From Hoeflea ulvae (GTDB lineage: Bacteria > Pseudomonadota > Alphaproteobacteria > Rhizobiales > Rhizobiaceae), in contig NZ_JAOVZQ010000001.1 of NCBI RefSeq assembly GCF_026619435.1, positions 69,501-133,500 of the forward strand: 64,000 nt of DNA, read 5' to 3'. A program made the translations under genes and the position numbers. Shown piece by piece: positions 36,818 through 45,334 of the stretch. The notes beneath the pieces were generated by a model. The model saw nothing but the letters and a program-made list of their open reading frames with translations. It did no database searches and was not told where the DNA came from. Positions within the stretch are counted from its first letter, which is position 1. Each line of letters opens with the position of its first letter.

Positions 36818-38107
36818 TCATTTCGCAAAGCCGAACAATTGCGGCACGAACAGCGAAATCTGCGGGATGAAGGTGATCATGAAGATCACCACCACCTCCA
36901 CCAGCAGAAACGGCAGGATGGTCCTGGCGATGGTCTCCACCCGCTCGCCCGACACGCTCGATGTCACAAACAGCACCAGCCCCATTGGCGGCGTTGCCAG
37001 CCCCACAGTGAGGTTGACGCTCATGATGATGGCGAAATGCACCGGATGCACCCCGAGATCGGTGAAGATCGGCCCCAGGATCGGCCCCAGAATGATGATC
37101 GCCGGCCCGGCATCGAGAAACATCCCGACGATGAACAGGAGCAGGTTGATCAGGAACAGCAGCACATAGGGATTGTCGGACAGGCCGAGAATGAAATTGG
37201 CCAGGATCTCCGGCGTATGCGAGAGGCTGACGACGGTCTTGAACGCCATCGCCGCGCCGACCAGCAGCAGCACAACCGAGGTTGTCATCGCCGCCTTGGT
37301 CAGCACTTTCGGCAGGTCGGCCCAGCCCATGGTCTTGAGGATGAACAGCGACACGACAAAGGCATAGACCGCGGCCACGGCGGCAGCTTCCGTCGGCGTG
37401 AACACGCCACCCAGAATGCCGCCCAGGATGATCACCGGCGTGAGCAGCGGGAAAAACGCCTTCAGGCTGGCCTGACCACGCGCGGGCCAGCTGGCGCGGG
37501 GCGACGCGACCGGAAAATCGTGCCGCCTGGCCAGCACCGCGACAACCATCATCAGTCCGACGCCGACCAGGATGCCAGGCACGATCCCGGCCAGGAACAG
37601 GGCGGCAACGGATTCGCCCATCACATAGGCATAAATGATCATGATCCCTGAAGGCGGAATGATCGGCCCGATCACCGAGGAGGCCGCTGTCACCGCTGCG
37701 GCGAACCGGCGGGTGTAGCCATTCTTCTCCATCGCCGGGATCAGCATCGAGCCCAGTGCCGACACATCGGCGACCGCCGAGCCGGAAAGACCGGCAAACA
37801 GCATTGATGAGAGAATGTTGACATGCGCCAGCCCGCCCTTGAGATGGCCGATCATCGCCTGGCTGAACTCGACGATGCGCATGGTGATGCCGCCGCGGTT
37901 CATCAGTTCGCCGGCGAGCATGAAGAACGGAATCGCCATCAGCGGGAACGAATCCATCCCGGTAAAGACATTGCGATAGAGCAGCGCGATGTCGCGCTCC
38001 TGGCCGTTGAGCCAGAGCAGCAGACCGGGGGCTGCCAGCATGCCGAAAAATACCGGCAGGCCGATCATCAGGAAAATCAGGAACAGCGGCAGGAAGAAGA
38101 ACAGCAT
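36818..38107 (-). CDS. TRAP transporter large permease (system 2, DctM family)
   Basis: A 429-residue inner-membrane protein with about twelve hydrophobic segments. Landmarks are LMIGLPVFFGMLAAPGLLLW, AGLSGSAVADVSALGSMLIPAM, SSVIGPIIPPSGIMIIYAYV, FTPTEAAAVAAVYAF and LATPPMGLVLFVTSSV. It starts 3 bp after the dctQ2 stop, so the two are translated together. The product moves the ligand delivered by DctP2, coupled to sodium or protons. Confidence 0.93.
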   Translation of the reverse strand: MLFFFLPLFLIFLMIGLPVFFGMLAAPGLLLWLNGQERDIALLYRNVFTGMDSFPLMAIPFFMLAGELMNRGGITMRIVEFSQAMIGHLKGGLAHVNILSSMLFAGLSGSAVADVSALGSMLIPAMEKNGYTRRFAAAVTAASSVIGPIIPPSGIMIIYAYVMGESVAALFLAGIVPGILVGVGLMMVVAVLARRHDFPVASPRASWPARGQASLKAFFPLLTPVIILGGILGGVFTPTEAAAVAAVYAFVVSLFILKTMGWADLPKVLTKAAMTTSVVLLLVGAAMAFKTVVSLSHTPEILANFILGLSDNPYVLLFLINLLLFIVGMFLDAGPAIIILGPILGPIFTDLGVHPVHFAIIMSVNLTVGLATPPMGLVLFVTSSVSGERVETIARTILPFLLVEVVVIFMITFIPQISLFVPQLFGFAK

Positions 38108-38110
38108 GGC

Positions 38111-38698
38111 CTAATCCACCGCGATCATCATGCGATCATCATCCTCGGGCACCGCCGCCGCGGGATCGATGAGGTGGGCAATGGCCTTGAGACAGAGCTC
38201 GACATTGACCAGGATCATCATCGCCAGACCGACCGGCAGCGACATGTACATCCAGGCAAGCTTGATCCGGATCAGACCCAGCCCGACAAAGTCCAGCGGC
38301 AGTTTCAGCGAGCTGGAATTGAACAGCCAGCCGGAATTGACATGGTTGAGTCCGAGCCGGAAGCCGTAGACCAGAACCACCAGTGACACCGCCAGAAGCA
38401 GCAGCCCCAGCAGTGCCCCGAGCCGCGCCGGCAGCAGGTCGCGGGCCATGTCGATCGAGACGAAGCCGCCCCAGCGATAGGCAGACGGCGCAATCACGGC
38501 AGTCATCCACAGCATCAGGAACCGGGCGCCTTCGTCGGGCCAAGCCAGCGCGCTGCCGAGAACATACCGGAAAAACACCTGCAGCATGATGATCAGAACC
38601 ATCAGCCCCATCGCCACCCAGGCGAAGGTGCGGCCCAGGCGCAACAGCCGGGTATTGAGACCCGCCAGCGGCCTCAGCACTGCCAGAATCACCGTCAT
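38111..38698 (-). CDS. TRAP transporter small permease (system 2, DctQ family)
   Basis: A 195-residue membrane protein with four hydrophobic segments; the middle contains ALAWPDEGARFLMLWMTAVIAPS, the typical DctQ signature region, and RWGGFVSIDMARDLLP. The C-terminus is acidic (PEDDDRMMIAVD). The ATG at 38698 has GGGGAGG about 9 nt upstream; the longer frame to 38722 lacks a site. Operator 4 lies 43 bp upstream. Confidence 0.88.
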   Translation of the reverse strand: MTVILAVLRPLAGLNTRLLRLGRTFAWVAMGLMVLIIMLQVFFRYVLGSALAWPDEGARFLMLWMTAVIAPSAYRWGGFVSIDMARDLLPARLGALLGLLLLAVSLVVLVYGFRLGLNHVNSGWLFNSSSLKLPLDFVGLGLIRIKLAWMYMSLPVGLAMMILVNVELCLKAIAHLIDPAAAVPEDDDRMMIAVD

Positions 38699-38741
38699 GG
38701 TTATGGTCCTCCCCAGAGCCAACAGCCAAAGCGTCCGTCCA

Positions 38742-38755
38742 GTCTTATATAAGAC
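38742..38755. promoter_or_regulatory. Operator 4 (GTCTTATATAAGAC) upstream of dctQM2
   Basis: Fourth identical palindrome, 43 bp before the dctQ2 start and 63 bp after the epimerase stop. Its flank (CTGCGC) differs from the other copies, which shows the 14-bp core alone is conserved and is therefore the functional element. Confidence 0.85.
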
Positions 38756-38818
38756 CTGCGCTATGGGCTTCTATTTCGCGGCATCTGTCAAGACCAGCAC
38801 CGCGCCTGCCCGATTCCC

Positions 38819-39829
38819 TCAGCTGCGCATGAACACATGTTCGGTGTGCTGGACCAGGGTTTCGCCGGGCCGCAGCACCGCGCCGGCGAAACCGGCATGG
38901 TTGGGGCTGTCCGGCCAGCTCTGTGTTTCCAGGCAGAAGCCGGCATTGGCTCCATAGGGCTTGCCCATGAGCCCCGGCACCGACGGGGTGATCTTGAAAC
39001 CGGTGTAGAACTGCAGCCCCGGCTCGGTCGACCGCAATTCCATGGCGACGCCCGACTGCATCGACCGCGCCAGCGCGATGGTGCGAACGGTTTCCCGTTC
39101 GGACGAGATGCAGAAATTGTGGTCATAGAGCACCTGCCCGTCGGGTCCGTTGCGCCGGATCGGCCGCAGCTCGCGGAAATCGAAATCGGTGCCTTCGACC
39201 GGCCTGATCTCGCCAGTCGGGATCTGAAGCGCGTCAACCGGCAGATAGTGATCGGCGGCGATCATCAGGTCATGGTCGAGAATGCTGTCGGAGCCATCGA
39301 GGTTGAAATAGCTGTGATGGGCGATATTGGCGAGCGTCGGCCGGTCGGTGACACTTGTATAGGTTATCGCCATGCAGCCGCCGGCGCGCAGCTCATAGCG
39401 GGCCTCGACCTTCATCGATCCCGGATATCCGGCCTGGCCGTCCGGATCGACAATCGAGAACACCGCGTAATCGGCGCCATGGCTGTCCAGCGTCCAGATC
39501 CGCTTGGCCATGCTGGCGCTGCCGCCATGCAGATGGGTGACGCCGGCCTCGTTGCATTCGAGCTGATAGTCGACATTGTCCAGCGTGAAACGCCCGCCGG
39601 CAATCCGGTTGGCATGCCGGCCCGGCGTCTGCCCGAAAAACGGCGAGTGCTTCGGATAGCTGGCGAAATCCGGAAATCCCAGCGTCAGCGGTGCGCCGTG
39701 ACCTTCGAGCCTGAGCTCCTGCAGGGTCGCGCCCCAGGTCATGATCCTGGCAGTCAGCCCGCCGCCCTCAAGCGTGACCCTGTGCACCGGCTGCCCGTCT
39801 GCAGTCTGGCCGAAAGCTTCGATTGCCAT
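38819..39829 (-). CDS. Aldose 1-epimerase (mutarotase) family protein
   Basis: A 336-residue GalM-fold protein that interconverts sugar anomers. Motifs are PGRHANRIAGGRFTLD, VTHLHGGSASMAKR, the active-site histidine in NIAHHSYFNLDG, and the late catalytic glutamate region near GFCLETQSWPDSPNH. E. coli YihR, the sulfoquinovose mutarotase, belongs to this family, so in this cluster it may interconvert sulfoquinovose anomers; an ordinary galactose/glucose mutarotase is the alternative. The ATG at 39829 has GGAGA 7 nt upstream. It lies immediately upstream of dctQM2 on the same strand, with operator 4 in between. Confidence 0.87.
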   Translation of the reverse strand: MAIEAFGQTADGQPVHRVTLEGGGLTARIMTWGATLQELRLEGHGAPLTLGFPDFASYPKHSPFFGQTPGRHANRIAGGRFTLDNVDYQLECNEAGVTHLHGGSASMAKRIWTLDSHGADYAVFSIVDPDGQAGYPGSMKVEARYELRAGGCMAITYTSVTDRPTLANIAHHSYFNLDGSDSILDHDLMIAADHYLPVDALQIPTGEIRPVEGTDFDFRELRPIRRNGPDGQVLYDHNFCISSERETVRTIALARSMQSGVAMELRSTEPGLQFYTGFKITPSVPGLMGKPYGANAGFCLETQSWPDSPNHAGFAGAVLRPGETLVQHTEHVFMRS

Positions 39830-39904
39830 GGCGCGTCTCCTCAAGAGGTTGGTTTCATTGTCAGCACGGGCATGGCCCGGTTCTTCTTCAGGTGCAAGTC
39901 CGCC

Positions 39905-41089
39905 TTACCGGGTCAACTGCCGCGTCGCCGCCTCAAGGCCTGCGAGCGTCATCGGAAACATCCTGCCGGCAAAAAGCTGCTGGATCAGCGCGGTGGAATG
40001 GCTGTGCTGCCAATAGGCCTCCGGCGTCGGGTTGAGCCAGGCAATCTTGTGAAAATGATCCAGCACCCGCGTCAGCCAGACCTGGCCCGGCTCGTCATTC
40101 CAGTGCTCCACGGAGCCGCCGGGCGAGACGATTTCATAGGGGCTCATCGCAGCGTCGCCGACAAAGATCACCCGGTAGTCCGACCCATAGGTCCGCAACA
40201 GCTCTTCCGTCGCCAGCAATTCCTTGCGCCGCCGCCGGTTGTCGCGCCAGACCCCCTCATAGAGGCAATTGTGGAAGTAGAAATATTCCATGTGGCGGAA
40301 CTCGGCGCGGGCAGCCGAAAACAGCTCCTCGACCACCTTGATGTGATCGTCCATCGAGCCGCCGACATCGAAGAACATCAAAAGCTTGACGGCATTTCGC
40401 CGTTCCGGACGGGTCTTGACGTCAAGCCAGCCATGTTCCGCCGTGGCCTGGATCGTGCCGGGCAGATCGAATTCGTCCGCCGCGCCCTCGCGCACCCAGC
40501 GCCGGAGCCGCCGCAGCGCCACCTTGATGTTGCGCGTACCGAGTTCGACCGTGTCGTCAAGATTCTTGAATTCGCGCTTGTCCCAGACCTTGACCGCCCG
40601 CCGGTGGCGGCTTTCATCCTGCCCGATCCGCACCCCTTCGGGATTATAGCCATAGGCGCCGAACGGCGAGGTTCCGGCGGTGCCGATCCATTTCGAGCCG
40701 CCCTGGTGCCGCTTTTGCTGCTCCTTGAGCCTCTGCTTGAGTGTCTCCATCAGCTTGTCGAACCCGCCCAGGCTTTCGATCAGCTTCTTCTCGTCGGGAC
40801 TGAGGTGCTTTTCCGCCATCCGCCGCAGCCATTCCTCCGGCAGGTTGCGCGCATCGACGCCGCCCTCGCCGGCAATCGCCTCGACGCCGCGGAAGTGATG
40901 CGCAAACACCTGGTCGAACCGGTCGATGTGACGTTCGTCCTTCACCAGCGCGGAGCGGGCAAGATAGTAGAATGCCTCGACATCGTAGCGCGCCAGCCCG
41001 GCTTCCAGCCCTTCGATCAGGGTGAGGAATTCGCGCAGCGATACCGGTACTTTGGCGGCCTTGAGCTCAAGAAAAAACGGTAGGAACAT
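39905..41089 (-). CDS. VWA-domain protein of the CoxE type
   Basis: A 394-residue cytoplasmic protein. The C-terminal half is a von Willebrand A domain with a MIDAS motif D-V-G-G-S (MFFDVGGSMDDH) and FVGDAAMSPYE later; the N-terminal half is helical and charged (LSPDEKKLIESLGGFDKLMETLKQRL). CoxE-like proteins work with MoxR AAA+ ATPases, and a MoxR gene occurs 4.5 kb away at 45605-46447. It is not part of the CoxSLM operon. Its place is probably the ancestral chromosome rather than the sulfonate island. Confidence 0.85.
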   Translation of the reverse strand: MFLPFFLELKAAKVPVSLREFLTLIEGLEAGLARYDVEAFYYLARSALVKDERHIDRFDQVFAHHFRGVEAIAGEGGVDARNLPEEWLRRMAEKHLSPDEKKLIESLGGFDKLMETLKQRLKEQQKRHQGGSKWIGTAGTSPFGAYGYNPEGVRIGQDESRHRRAVKVWDKREFKNLDDTVELGTRNIKVALRRLRRWVREGAADEFDLPGTIQATAEHGWLDVKTRPERRNAVKLLMFFDVGGSMDDHIKVVEELFSAARAEFRHMEYFYFHNCLYEGVWRDNRRRRKELLATEELLRTYGSDYRVIFVGDAAMSPYEIVSPGGSVEHWNDEPGQVWLTRVLDHFHKIAWLNPTPEAYWQHSHSTALIQQLFAGRMFPMTLAGLEAATRQLTR

Positions 41090-41129
41090 GCGCCGACATT
41101 AGCCACAATGCGGATCGGTTGCCAACCAC

Positions 41130-41633
41130 TTAGCTGCCCTTCAACTCCGGATTGGGGAAATAACCCGGCCCGATGGTCAGCGGCTTGTCGGGCACCACCG
41201 TGTCGTCAATCTGGCTGGTGAATGCCTTCTCGCCGCTCCATAAAAGCTCGGTGCGGGTCCGGTCATAGAGACGGATCGAGACCCGATAGGGCTTGCCGGC
41301 CTTTACCCCGCGCACGCTGGGTGAACGAACCCCGTAGCGGACACTGCGCGCGTGCAGCCGGGTTTCGACGGTGAGCGGGGGTCCGCCGGCGGGATCCTCG
41401 AAATCGGCAATCAGCCAGGCCCAGATCGGAACCGGCTTGAGGACATGGGCGGTGAAGCCGTAAAACACGTCCGCCTCGCGGTAATTGTAGATGAAACCGC
41501 CGCCGGCGATGCTGATATAGGGTTTTTGCGCCGGATCCTCGCGCGTCACCCACCCGATCCCGAACAATATGATCACCACGGCGATGGCCCCGGCAATGAC
41601 TTTTTCAAATGTCCTGTCTTCGCCTACAGCCAT
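41130..41633 (-). CDS. Hypothetical membrane-anchored protein
   Basis: I do not recognise a named family. The 167-residue product has one transmembrane helix near the N-terminus (KVIAGAIAVVIILFGIGWV) and a presumably periplasmic beta-rich domain (KPYISIAGGGFIYNYREADVF, YGFTAHVLKPVPIWAWLIADF). ATG 41633 (MAVGEDRTFEK) seems the better start; the frame opens to 41672. It lies 40 bp upstream of the CoxE-like gene on the same strand and is probably co-transcribed. Similar proteins in other Rhizobiales are likely but were not searched. Confidence 0.65.
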   Translation of the reverse strand: MAVGEDRTFEKVIAGAIAVVIILFGIGWVTREDPAQKPYISIAGGGFIYNYREADVFYGFTAHVLKPVPIWAWLIADFEDPAGGPPLTVETRLHARSVRYGVRSPSVRGVKAGKPYRVSIRLYDRTRTELLWSGEKAFTSQIDDTVVPDKPLTIGPGYFPNPELKGS

Positions 41634-41770
41634 GCCCGCAGCTTTCAAGCCGTTGACTGATCTTGTGCCCAAGACAGAATTTTCTCATATTCCCGGCAAA
41701 CACGCCAGATTGAAACGAGCGCCGCTCTCCGATCGCTCGTCGGCTACAGGAGGGTCGTTCTGTCGCTGGT

Positions 41771-42142
41771 TCAGGAAGGGGCTGTGTTGGCCCGGAACCA
41801 TGCGTCGAGATTGTCTTTTGTGAAGCTTCCGGATTCAAGCCGGTCATAGATAAACTTGATCGTTTCCTCCTCACCTGCAGTAAGCTCGAACCCATTGAGA
41901 TCCAGGAAAATTTCCATGCAGGCAAATGCCACGCGCTCGTTGCCATCAACAAAACCGTGATTCATAGCGAGACTCTCCCAGAGCGCCGCCGCCTCCTCCA
42001 TCAAATCAATGTAGTAGCCCGTCTGCGGCCGCAACAGCGCCGCCTCGATAAGTCCGCGATCGCGGACGCCGGCTGCACCGCCATAGGCCTTGAGCAACAC
42101 ATCGTGAATATGGAGCGCCTCTTGCAGGGTTACGTAGCGCAT
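41771..42142 (-). CDS. doc: Fic/Doc family toxin
   Basis: A 123-residue death-on-curing toxin. The Fic motif reads H62-G-F-V-D-G-N-E-R70, with catalytic histidine, acidic residue and arginine present. Doc of phage P1 phosphorylates EF-Tu. The length and the MRYVTLQEALHIHDVLLKAYGG start are typical. The antitoxin gene ends 4 bp upstream, the normal phd-doc arrangement. In most Doc proteins the residue before the arginine is lysine (NKR); here it is glutamate (NER), which might alter nucleotide binding. Confidence 0.9.
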   Translation of the reverse strand: MRYVTLQEALHIHDVLLKAYGGAAGVRDRGLIEAALLRPQTGYYIDLMEEAAALWESLAMNHGFVDGNERVAFACMEIFLDLNGFELTAGEEETIKFIYDRLESGSFTKDNLDAWFRANTAPS

Positions 42143-42146
42143 GACC

Positions 42147-42377
42147 TTACTTGGCCAATGCTTCGTACACCTTGTTCCAGCGCTTCATGCTGCGCTCCAA
42201 CGAGGTCTGCACCTTTGGATCGACCGAGCTGCCGCCGGTGAGCCGTTCATACTCTTCAGTCGAGAGAACGACCCTGATATCACGACCATTTTTGCGGATG
42301 GCAACCGGCTCATTGCCCGACGCTTCCAGCAATTCACCGAACCGGTTATTGGCTTCGCTGGCCTGCATGACTTTCAT
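42147..42377 (-). CDS. phd: Phd/YefM-type antitoxin
   Basis: A 76-residue antitoxin. The N-terminal DNA-binding half (MKVMQASEANNRFGELLEAS, PVAIRKNGRDIRVVLSTEEY) is of the Phd/YefM family and the C-terminal part is the charged toxin-neutralising helix. It binds its own operator and wraps the partner Doc. The ATG at 42377 has GGGAGAG about 7 nt upstream; an upstream start at 42404 is less likely. A 30-bp palindrome lies 28 bp before the start. Confidence 0.88.
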   Translation of the reverse strand: MKVMQASEANNRFGELLEASGNEPVAIRKNGRDIRVVLSTEEYERLTGGSSVDPKVQTSLERSMKRWNKVYEALAK

Positions 42378-42404
42378 CGCCGCTCTCCCGGTGGTCAAAA
42401 CCAC

Positions 42405-42434
42405 AATTGGACATTTTGGACAAAATAGCCAATT
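42405..42434. promoter_or_regulatory. Concentric inverted repeat, probable phd-doc operator
   Basis: Two nested inverted repeats share a centre at 42419.5: outer AATTGG (42405-42410) with CCAATT (42429-42434), inner ATTTTG (42413-42418) with CAAAAT (42421-42426). It lies in an AT-rich stretch just upstream of the antitoxin start, as expected for an autoregulated phd-doc promoter. Confidence 0.7.
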
Positions 42435-42467
42435 TAGCTTATTTGGTCGAGATCGGCGGCGGTGCCG

Positions 42468-42932
42468 CTAGCGGCTGTATTTGACGAAGGGCGTCAGCGT
42501 GGCGATCCGGTCATAGAGTTTTCGCGCCTCGGCGTTGAACTCCTGCGTCATCCAGTAGACGGCGGGACAGCCATCCGCATCGGCGCGCGCATAGACAGCC
42601 TCGATCAGGGCTCGGCCAACACCGGTGCCGCGCACTTCCGGTGCGGCGTAGAGATCCTGCAAATAGCACACCGATTCCACCTTCCAGCCATGCCGGTGAT
42701 AGAAATAATGCACCAGCCCGACCGGCCTGCCGTCGTTGAGCGCCAGCAATCCGCGCGGCTCGTAAAACGACGCCTCGCCGGCGACATGGTCACCCAGGAT
42801 CCGGCGCAGCGTCGTCTGGTAGACCTGTTCCGGCACGCTCGATTCATAGAACTCCAGATAGAGCGTCCACAGCCGCCGCCATTCGGGCTCGTCGGCAGCC
42901 GTGATCGGCCGGATTTCCAGATTGCCGCTCAT
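42468..42932 (-). CDS. GNAT family N-acetyltransferase
   Basis: A 154-residue acetyl-CoA-dependent acetyltransferase. The motif A acetyl-CoA loop is [20 protein letters not shown] (R/Q-x-x-G-x-G/A). The C-terminal [19 protein letters not shown] is typical of a group acting on small amines or amino acids. Its ATG overlaps the metA stop by ATGA, so it is translationally coupled to metA and shares the SAM-II control. Substrate unknown. Confidence 0.87.
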   Translation of the reverse strand: MSGNLEIRPITAADEPEWRRLWTLYLEFYESSVPEQVYQTTLRRILGDHVAGEASFYEPRGLLALNDGRPVGLVHYFYHRHGWKVESVCYLQDLYAAPEVRGTGVGRALIEAVYARADADGCPAVYWMTQEFNAEARKLYDRIATLTPFVKYSR

Positions 42933-43870
42933 CCGTTTTCTCCTCTGGTCACCAGCCGTTCCTCGCCAATGTCCTGGATGTCGAAGGGCGTGGTCTGGTA
43001 GACCTGATTGATCCAGTTGCCGAACAGCAGGAAGGCATGGCTGCGCCAGCGGTTCGACGGCTTGTTCTCCGGATTGTCGTCCGGAAAATAATTCCGCGGC
43101 AGCGCCACCGGCGCCCCCGCCTTCACGTCGCGAAAATATTCTTCCGCCAGCGTGCCGGAATCATATTCGATGTGGTTGAAGATGTAGAGCCGGTTGGCAA
43201 ATGCCTCGTGCAACAGGCACAGCCCGGTCTGCTGGCTTTCCATCAGAACTTCGAAATCTGGAGTCAGGTCTTCCCGCCGCACCTCGGTCCAGCGCGACAC
43301 CGACACCTGGAAGTCATCCGAAAACCCCGTGAGGTACGGCGAGGCCGGAACCAGGTTGCGGTGGCGATAGACCCCGAAGGCCTTCTCTTCGAGCGGCCGC
43401 TTGGGCACCTGGTGAAAATGCCACGCCGCCGCCATGGCCCCCCAGCAGACGAAGAAACTCGAATGTACATGGGTGGTTGTCCAGTCGAGGATTTGCTGCA
43501 TTTCCTGCCAATAGGTCACATCCTCGAACGGCAGGGTTTCGATGGGCGCCCCGGTGATGATGAAGCCGTCAAACTTGCGGTGCTTCACCTCGTCCCAGGT
43601 GTGGTAGAAATTGATCAGATGCTCTTCGGGCGTGTTCTTGGCGGTGTGCGAGCCGATCCGCACCAGCGTCAGCTCCACCTGCAGGGGCGAGGCGCCGATC
43701 AGCCGTGCGATCTGCGTTTCAGTGGCGATCTTGTTGGGCATCAGATTCAGCAGGCCGATATGCAAGGGCCTGATATCCTGCCGCACGGCAATCGATTCAT
43801 CCAGGATTTGCACGCCCTCGCGCACCAGCGCGGCGCGGGACGGAAGACCATCGGGAATACGGATCGGCAT
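42929..43870 (-). CDS. metA: Homoserine O-acyltransferase MetA, predicted acetyl-CoA type
   Basis: MetA acylates homoserine at the start of methionine synthesis. The 313-residue product has catalytic C142 (FVCWGAMAA), the catalytic histidine/glutamate region FNHIEYD and typical [12 protein letters not shown]. Residue 111 is glutamate (GAPIE), which in this family goes with acetyl-CoA use; glycine at this site gives succinyl-CoA use. It is therefore predicted to be homoserine O-acetyltransferase despite the usual succinyltransferase label. The ATG at 43870 has GGAGG 10 nt upstream. A SAM-II riboswitch lies in the leader. Confidence 0.94.
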   Translation of the reverse strand: MPIRIPDGLPSRAALVREGVQILDESIAVRQDIRPLHIGLLNLMPNKIATETQIARLIGASPLQVELTLVRIGSHTAKNTPEEHLINFYHTWDEVKHRKFDGFIITGAPIETLPFEDVTYWQEMQQILDWTTTHVHSSFFVCWGAMAAAWHFHQVPKRPLEEKAFGVYRHRNLVPASPYLTGFSDDFQVSVSRWTEVRREDLTPDFEVLMESQQTGLCLLHEAFANRLYIFNHIEYDSGTLAEEYFRDVKAGAPVALPRNYFPDDNPENKPSNRWRSHAFLLFGNWINQVYQTTPFDIQDIGEERLVTRGENG

Positions 43871-43941
43871 GACGCACTGACCTCCAACAAAAAACCGGCC
43901 GCGAAGACAACGCTGCCGGTCCGGTGGGACGCAATCCCGTC

Positions 43942-43999
43942 GGCCCTTTAGCAAGTTGTTTAACGTGGCTGCAAGCCGGCCGGCCAAATCACCACAATG
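43942..43999 (-). ncRNA. SAM-II riboswitch in the metA leader
   Basis: Read on the minus strand, 43999-43942 gives the SAM-II pattern: GTGGTGATTTGGCCGG, GCTTGCAGCCACGTTAAAC, then TTGCTAAAGGG. P1 pairs GTGG with CCAC, and the 3' GCTAAAG segment supplies the pseudoknot strand. It ends about 70 nt before the metA start codon. SAM-II elements occur upstream of metA in alphaproteobacteria and switch expression off when S-adenosylmethionine is plentiful. Confidence 0.9.
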
Positions 44000-44007
44000 C
44001 CTGAAAT

Positions 44008-45222
44008 CTAGACCCTTGCCCCGGTCCGGTCAACATGGAGCGTGTCATCGGTGCAGCCGCTTCCCGCCAGTCTCACACGATTGCGGCCGTCATTCTTCGA
44101 CTGGTAGACCGCGGCATCGGCATTGCCCATGGCCGCGCCGAAATCATCCTCGGGCGCCAGCACGCAATAGCCGAAACTCGCCGTCAGCTTGAGGTCATTG
44201 TCCGGGATCGGGATCGACAGCGATTCGATCGCAATTCGCAACCGAGTCGCGGCCAGCCGAGTCATTTCCTCGTTGCATTCGGGCAGCAGAATGCAGAATT
44301 CCTCACCGCCGAGCCGGGCGCAGATCGATGTTTCCCCCGACACCTCGCGCAACAGCTTCGCCACGGTTTTCAAGGCAACATCGCCGGCGTCATGGCCATG
44401 GGTGTCATTGACCCGCTTGAAATGGTCGATGTCGCAGATGATCAGGCCGGTCGGAAACGGTTTCGACACGGCGCGCAACCGCTCCACCCGCGCCTCGAAG
44501 GCGCGCCGGTTGAGCAGCCCGGTCAGCGGATCGGTCTCGGCCAGGCGAATGAGCCGCATCACCAGATTGACCGAGTAGCGCGCAAACAGCGCGACGCCGA
44601 TGACGACAGCAAAGATCGCATTGCCGGTCTGCATCGACGAGGCAAAGGGCGAACCGTTGAAGGTGTCGAGCGTGAGCGGACTGGGGCCATTGAGATGGAT
44701 CTGGACGATCCGGTAGAAGGTGAAGAACGCCTGCACCACCAGAATGGCGGAAATGGCCGTGTCGATGCGATGGGTTCGAGCCCGCCAGACCAGATATCCG
44801 CACAGCAGGTCGACAAAGACCACGAAACCGCTGGTGGCGGTAAACCGCATGCCGAACAGCGACGGATGCGAATAGGTATAGAGGATGACGCTGGCGACAA
44901 TTGCGGCCGCAAGCCAGAAGGCCAGTTTTGGAAATTTCTGGCCATAGAGCGAGGCCACGCCCCATATCATCAGAAAGTGGCTGCCCAGCAGCGAGAGCTG
45001 GATCGCCCCGCGATAGGCCGGGTGCAATTCACCCTCGGCCAGCATGATCAGGGTGAAACCGATTGTCGCCAGGAAATAGGCGCCGGCCAGACGCAGGGCC
45101 GGCAGCTGTTTGCGATCATAGAAGAACAGCATCAGGAACGCGATACCGGCAGTTATGATAATGGTTGGCCCAAGCCACTGATATGTCAGGTTGGGTAAGA
45201 TCAAAACCGACGCCTTGTGCAT
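44008..45222 (-). CDS. Membrane-bound diguanylate cyclase (GGDEF)
   Basis: A 404-residue protein with about six to seven N-terminal hydrophobic segments and a C-terminal GGDEF domain that makes cyclic di-GMP from two GTP. The active-site motif is GGEEF ([14 protein letters not shown]), an active variant. Domain landmarks are [35 protein letters not shown] and FGYCVLAP. No allosteric I-site RxxD is evident directly before the motif (position occupied by SICAR). The input signal is unknown. It stands alone between metA's leader and a ParB-like fragment. Confidence 0.9.
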   Translation of the reverse strand: MHKASVLILPNLTYQWLGPTIIITAGIAFLMLFFYDRKQLPALRLAGAYFLATIGFTLIMLAEGELHPAYRGAIQLSLLGSHFLMIWGVASLYGQKFPKLAFWLAAAIVASVILYTYSHPSLFGMRFTATSGFVVFVDLLCGYLVWRARTHRIDTAISAILVVQAFFTFYRIVQIHLNGPSPLTLDTFNGSPFASSMQTGNAIFAVVIGVALFARYSVNLVMRLIRLAETDPLTGLLNRRAFEARVERLRAVSKPFPTGLIICDIDHFKRVNDTHGHDAGDVALKTVAKLLREVSGETSICARLGGEEFCILLPECNEEMTRLAATRLRIAIESLSIPIPDNDLKLTASFGYCVLAPEDDFGAAMGNADAAVYQSKNDGRNRVRLAGSGCTDDTLHVDRTGARV

Positions 45223-45334
45223 TGCTGATGCGGCGCAATATGGCAGCTAAAGGTGGCCAATTGATTACTATCTCCCCCGGCCAGAGCAATGGCCCCTATA
45301 AAAAAACAAACGTTTGATCAGATTCACAGCCTGC

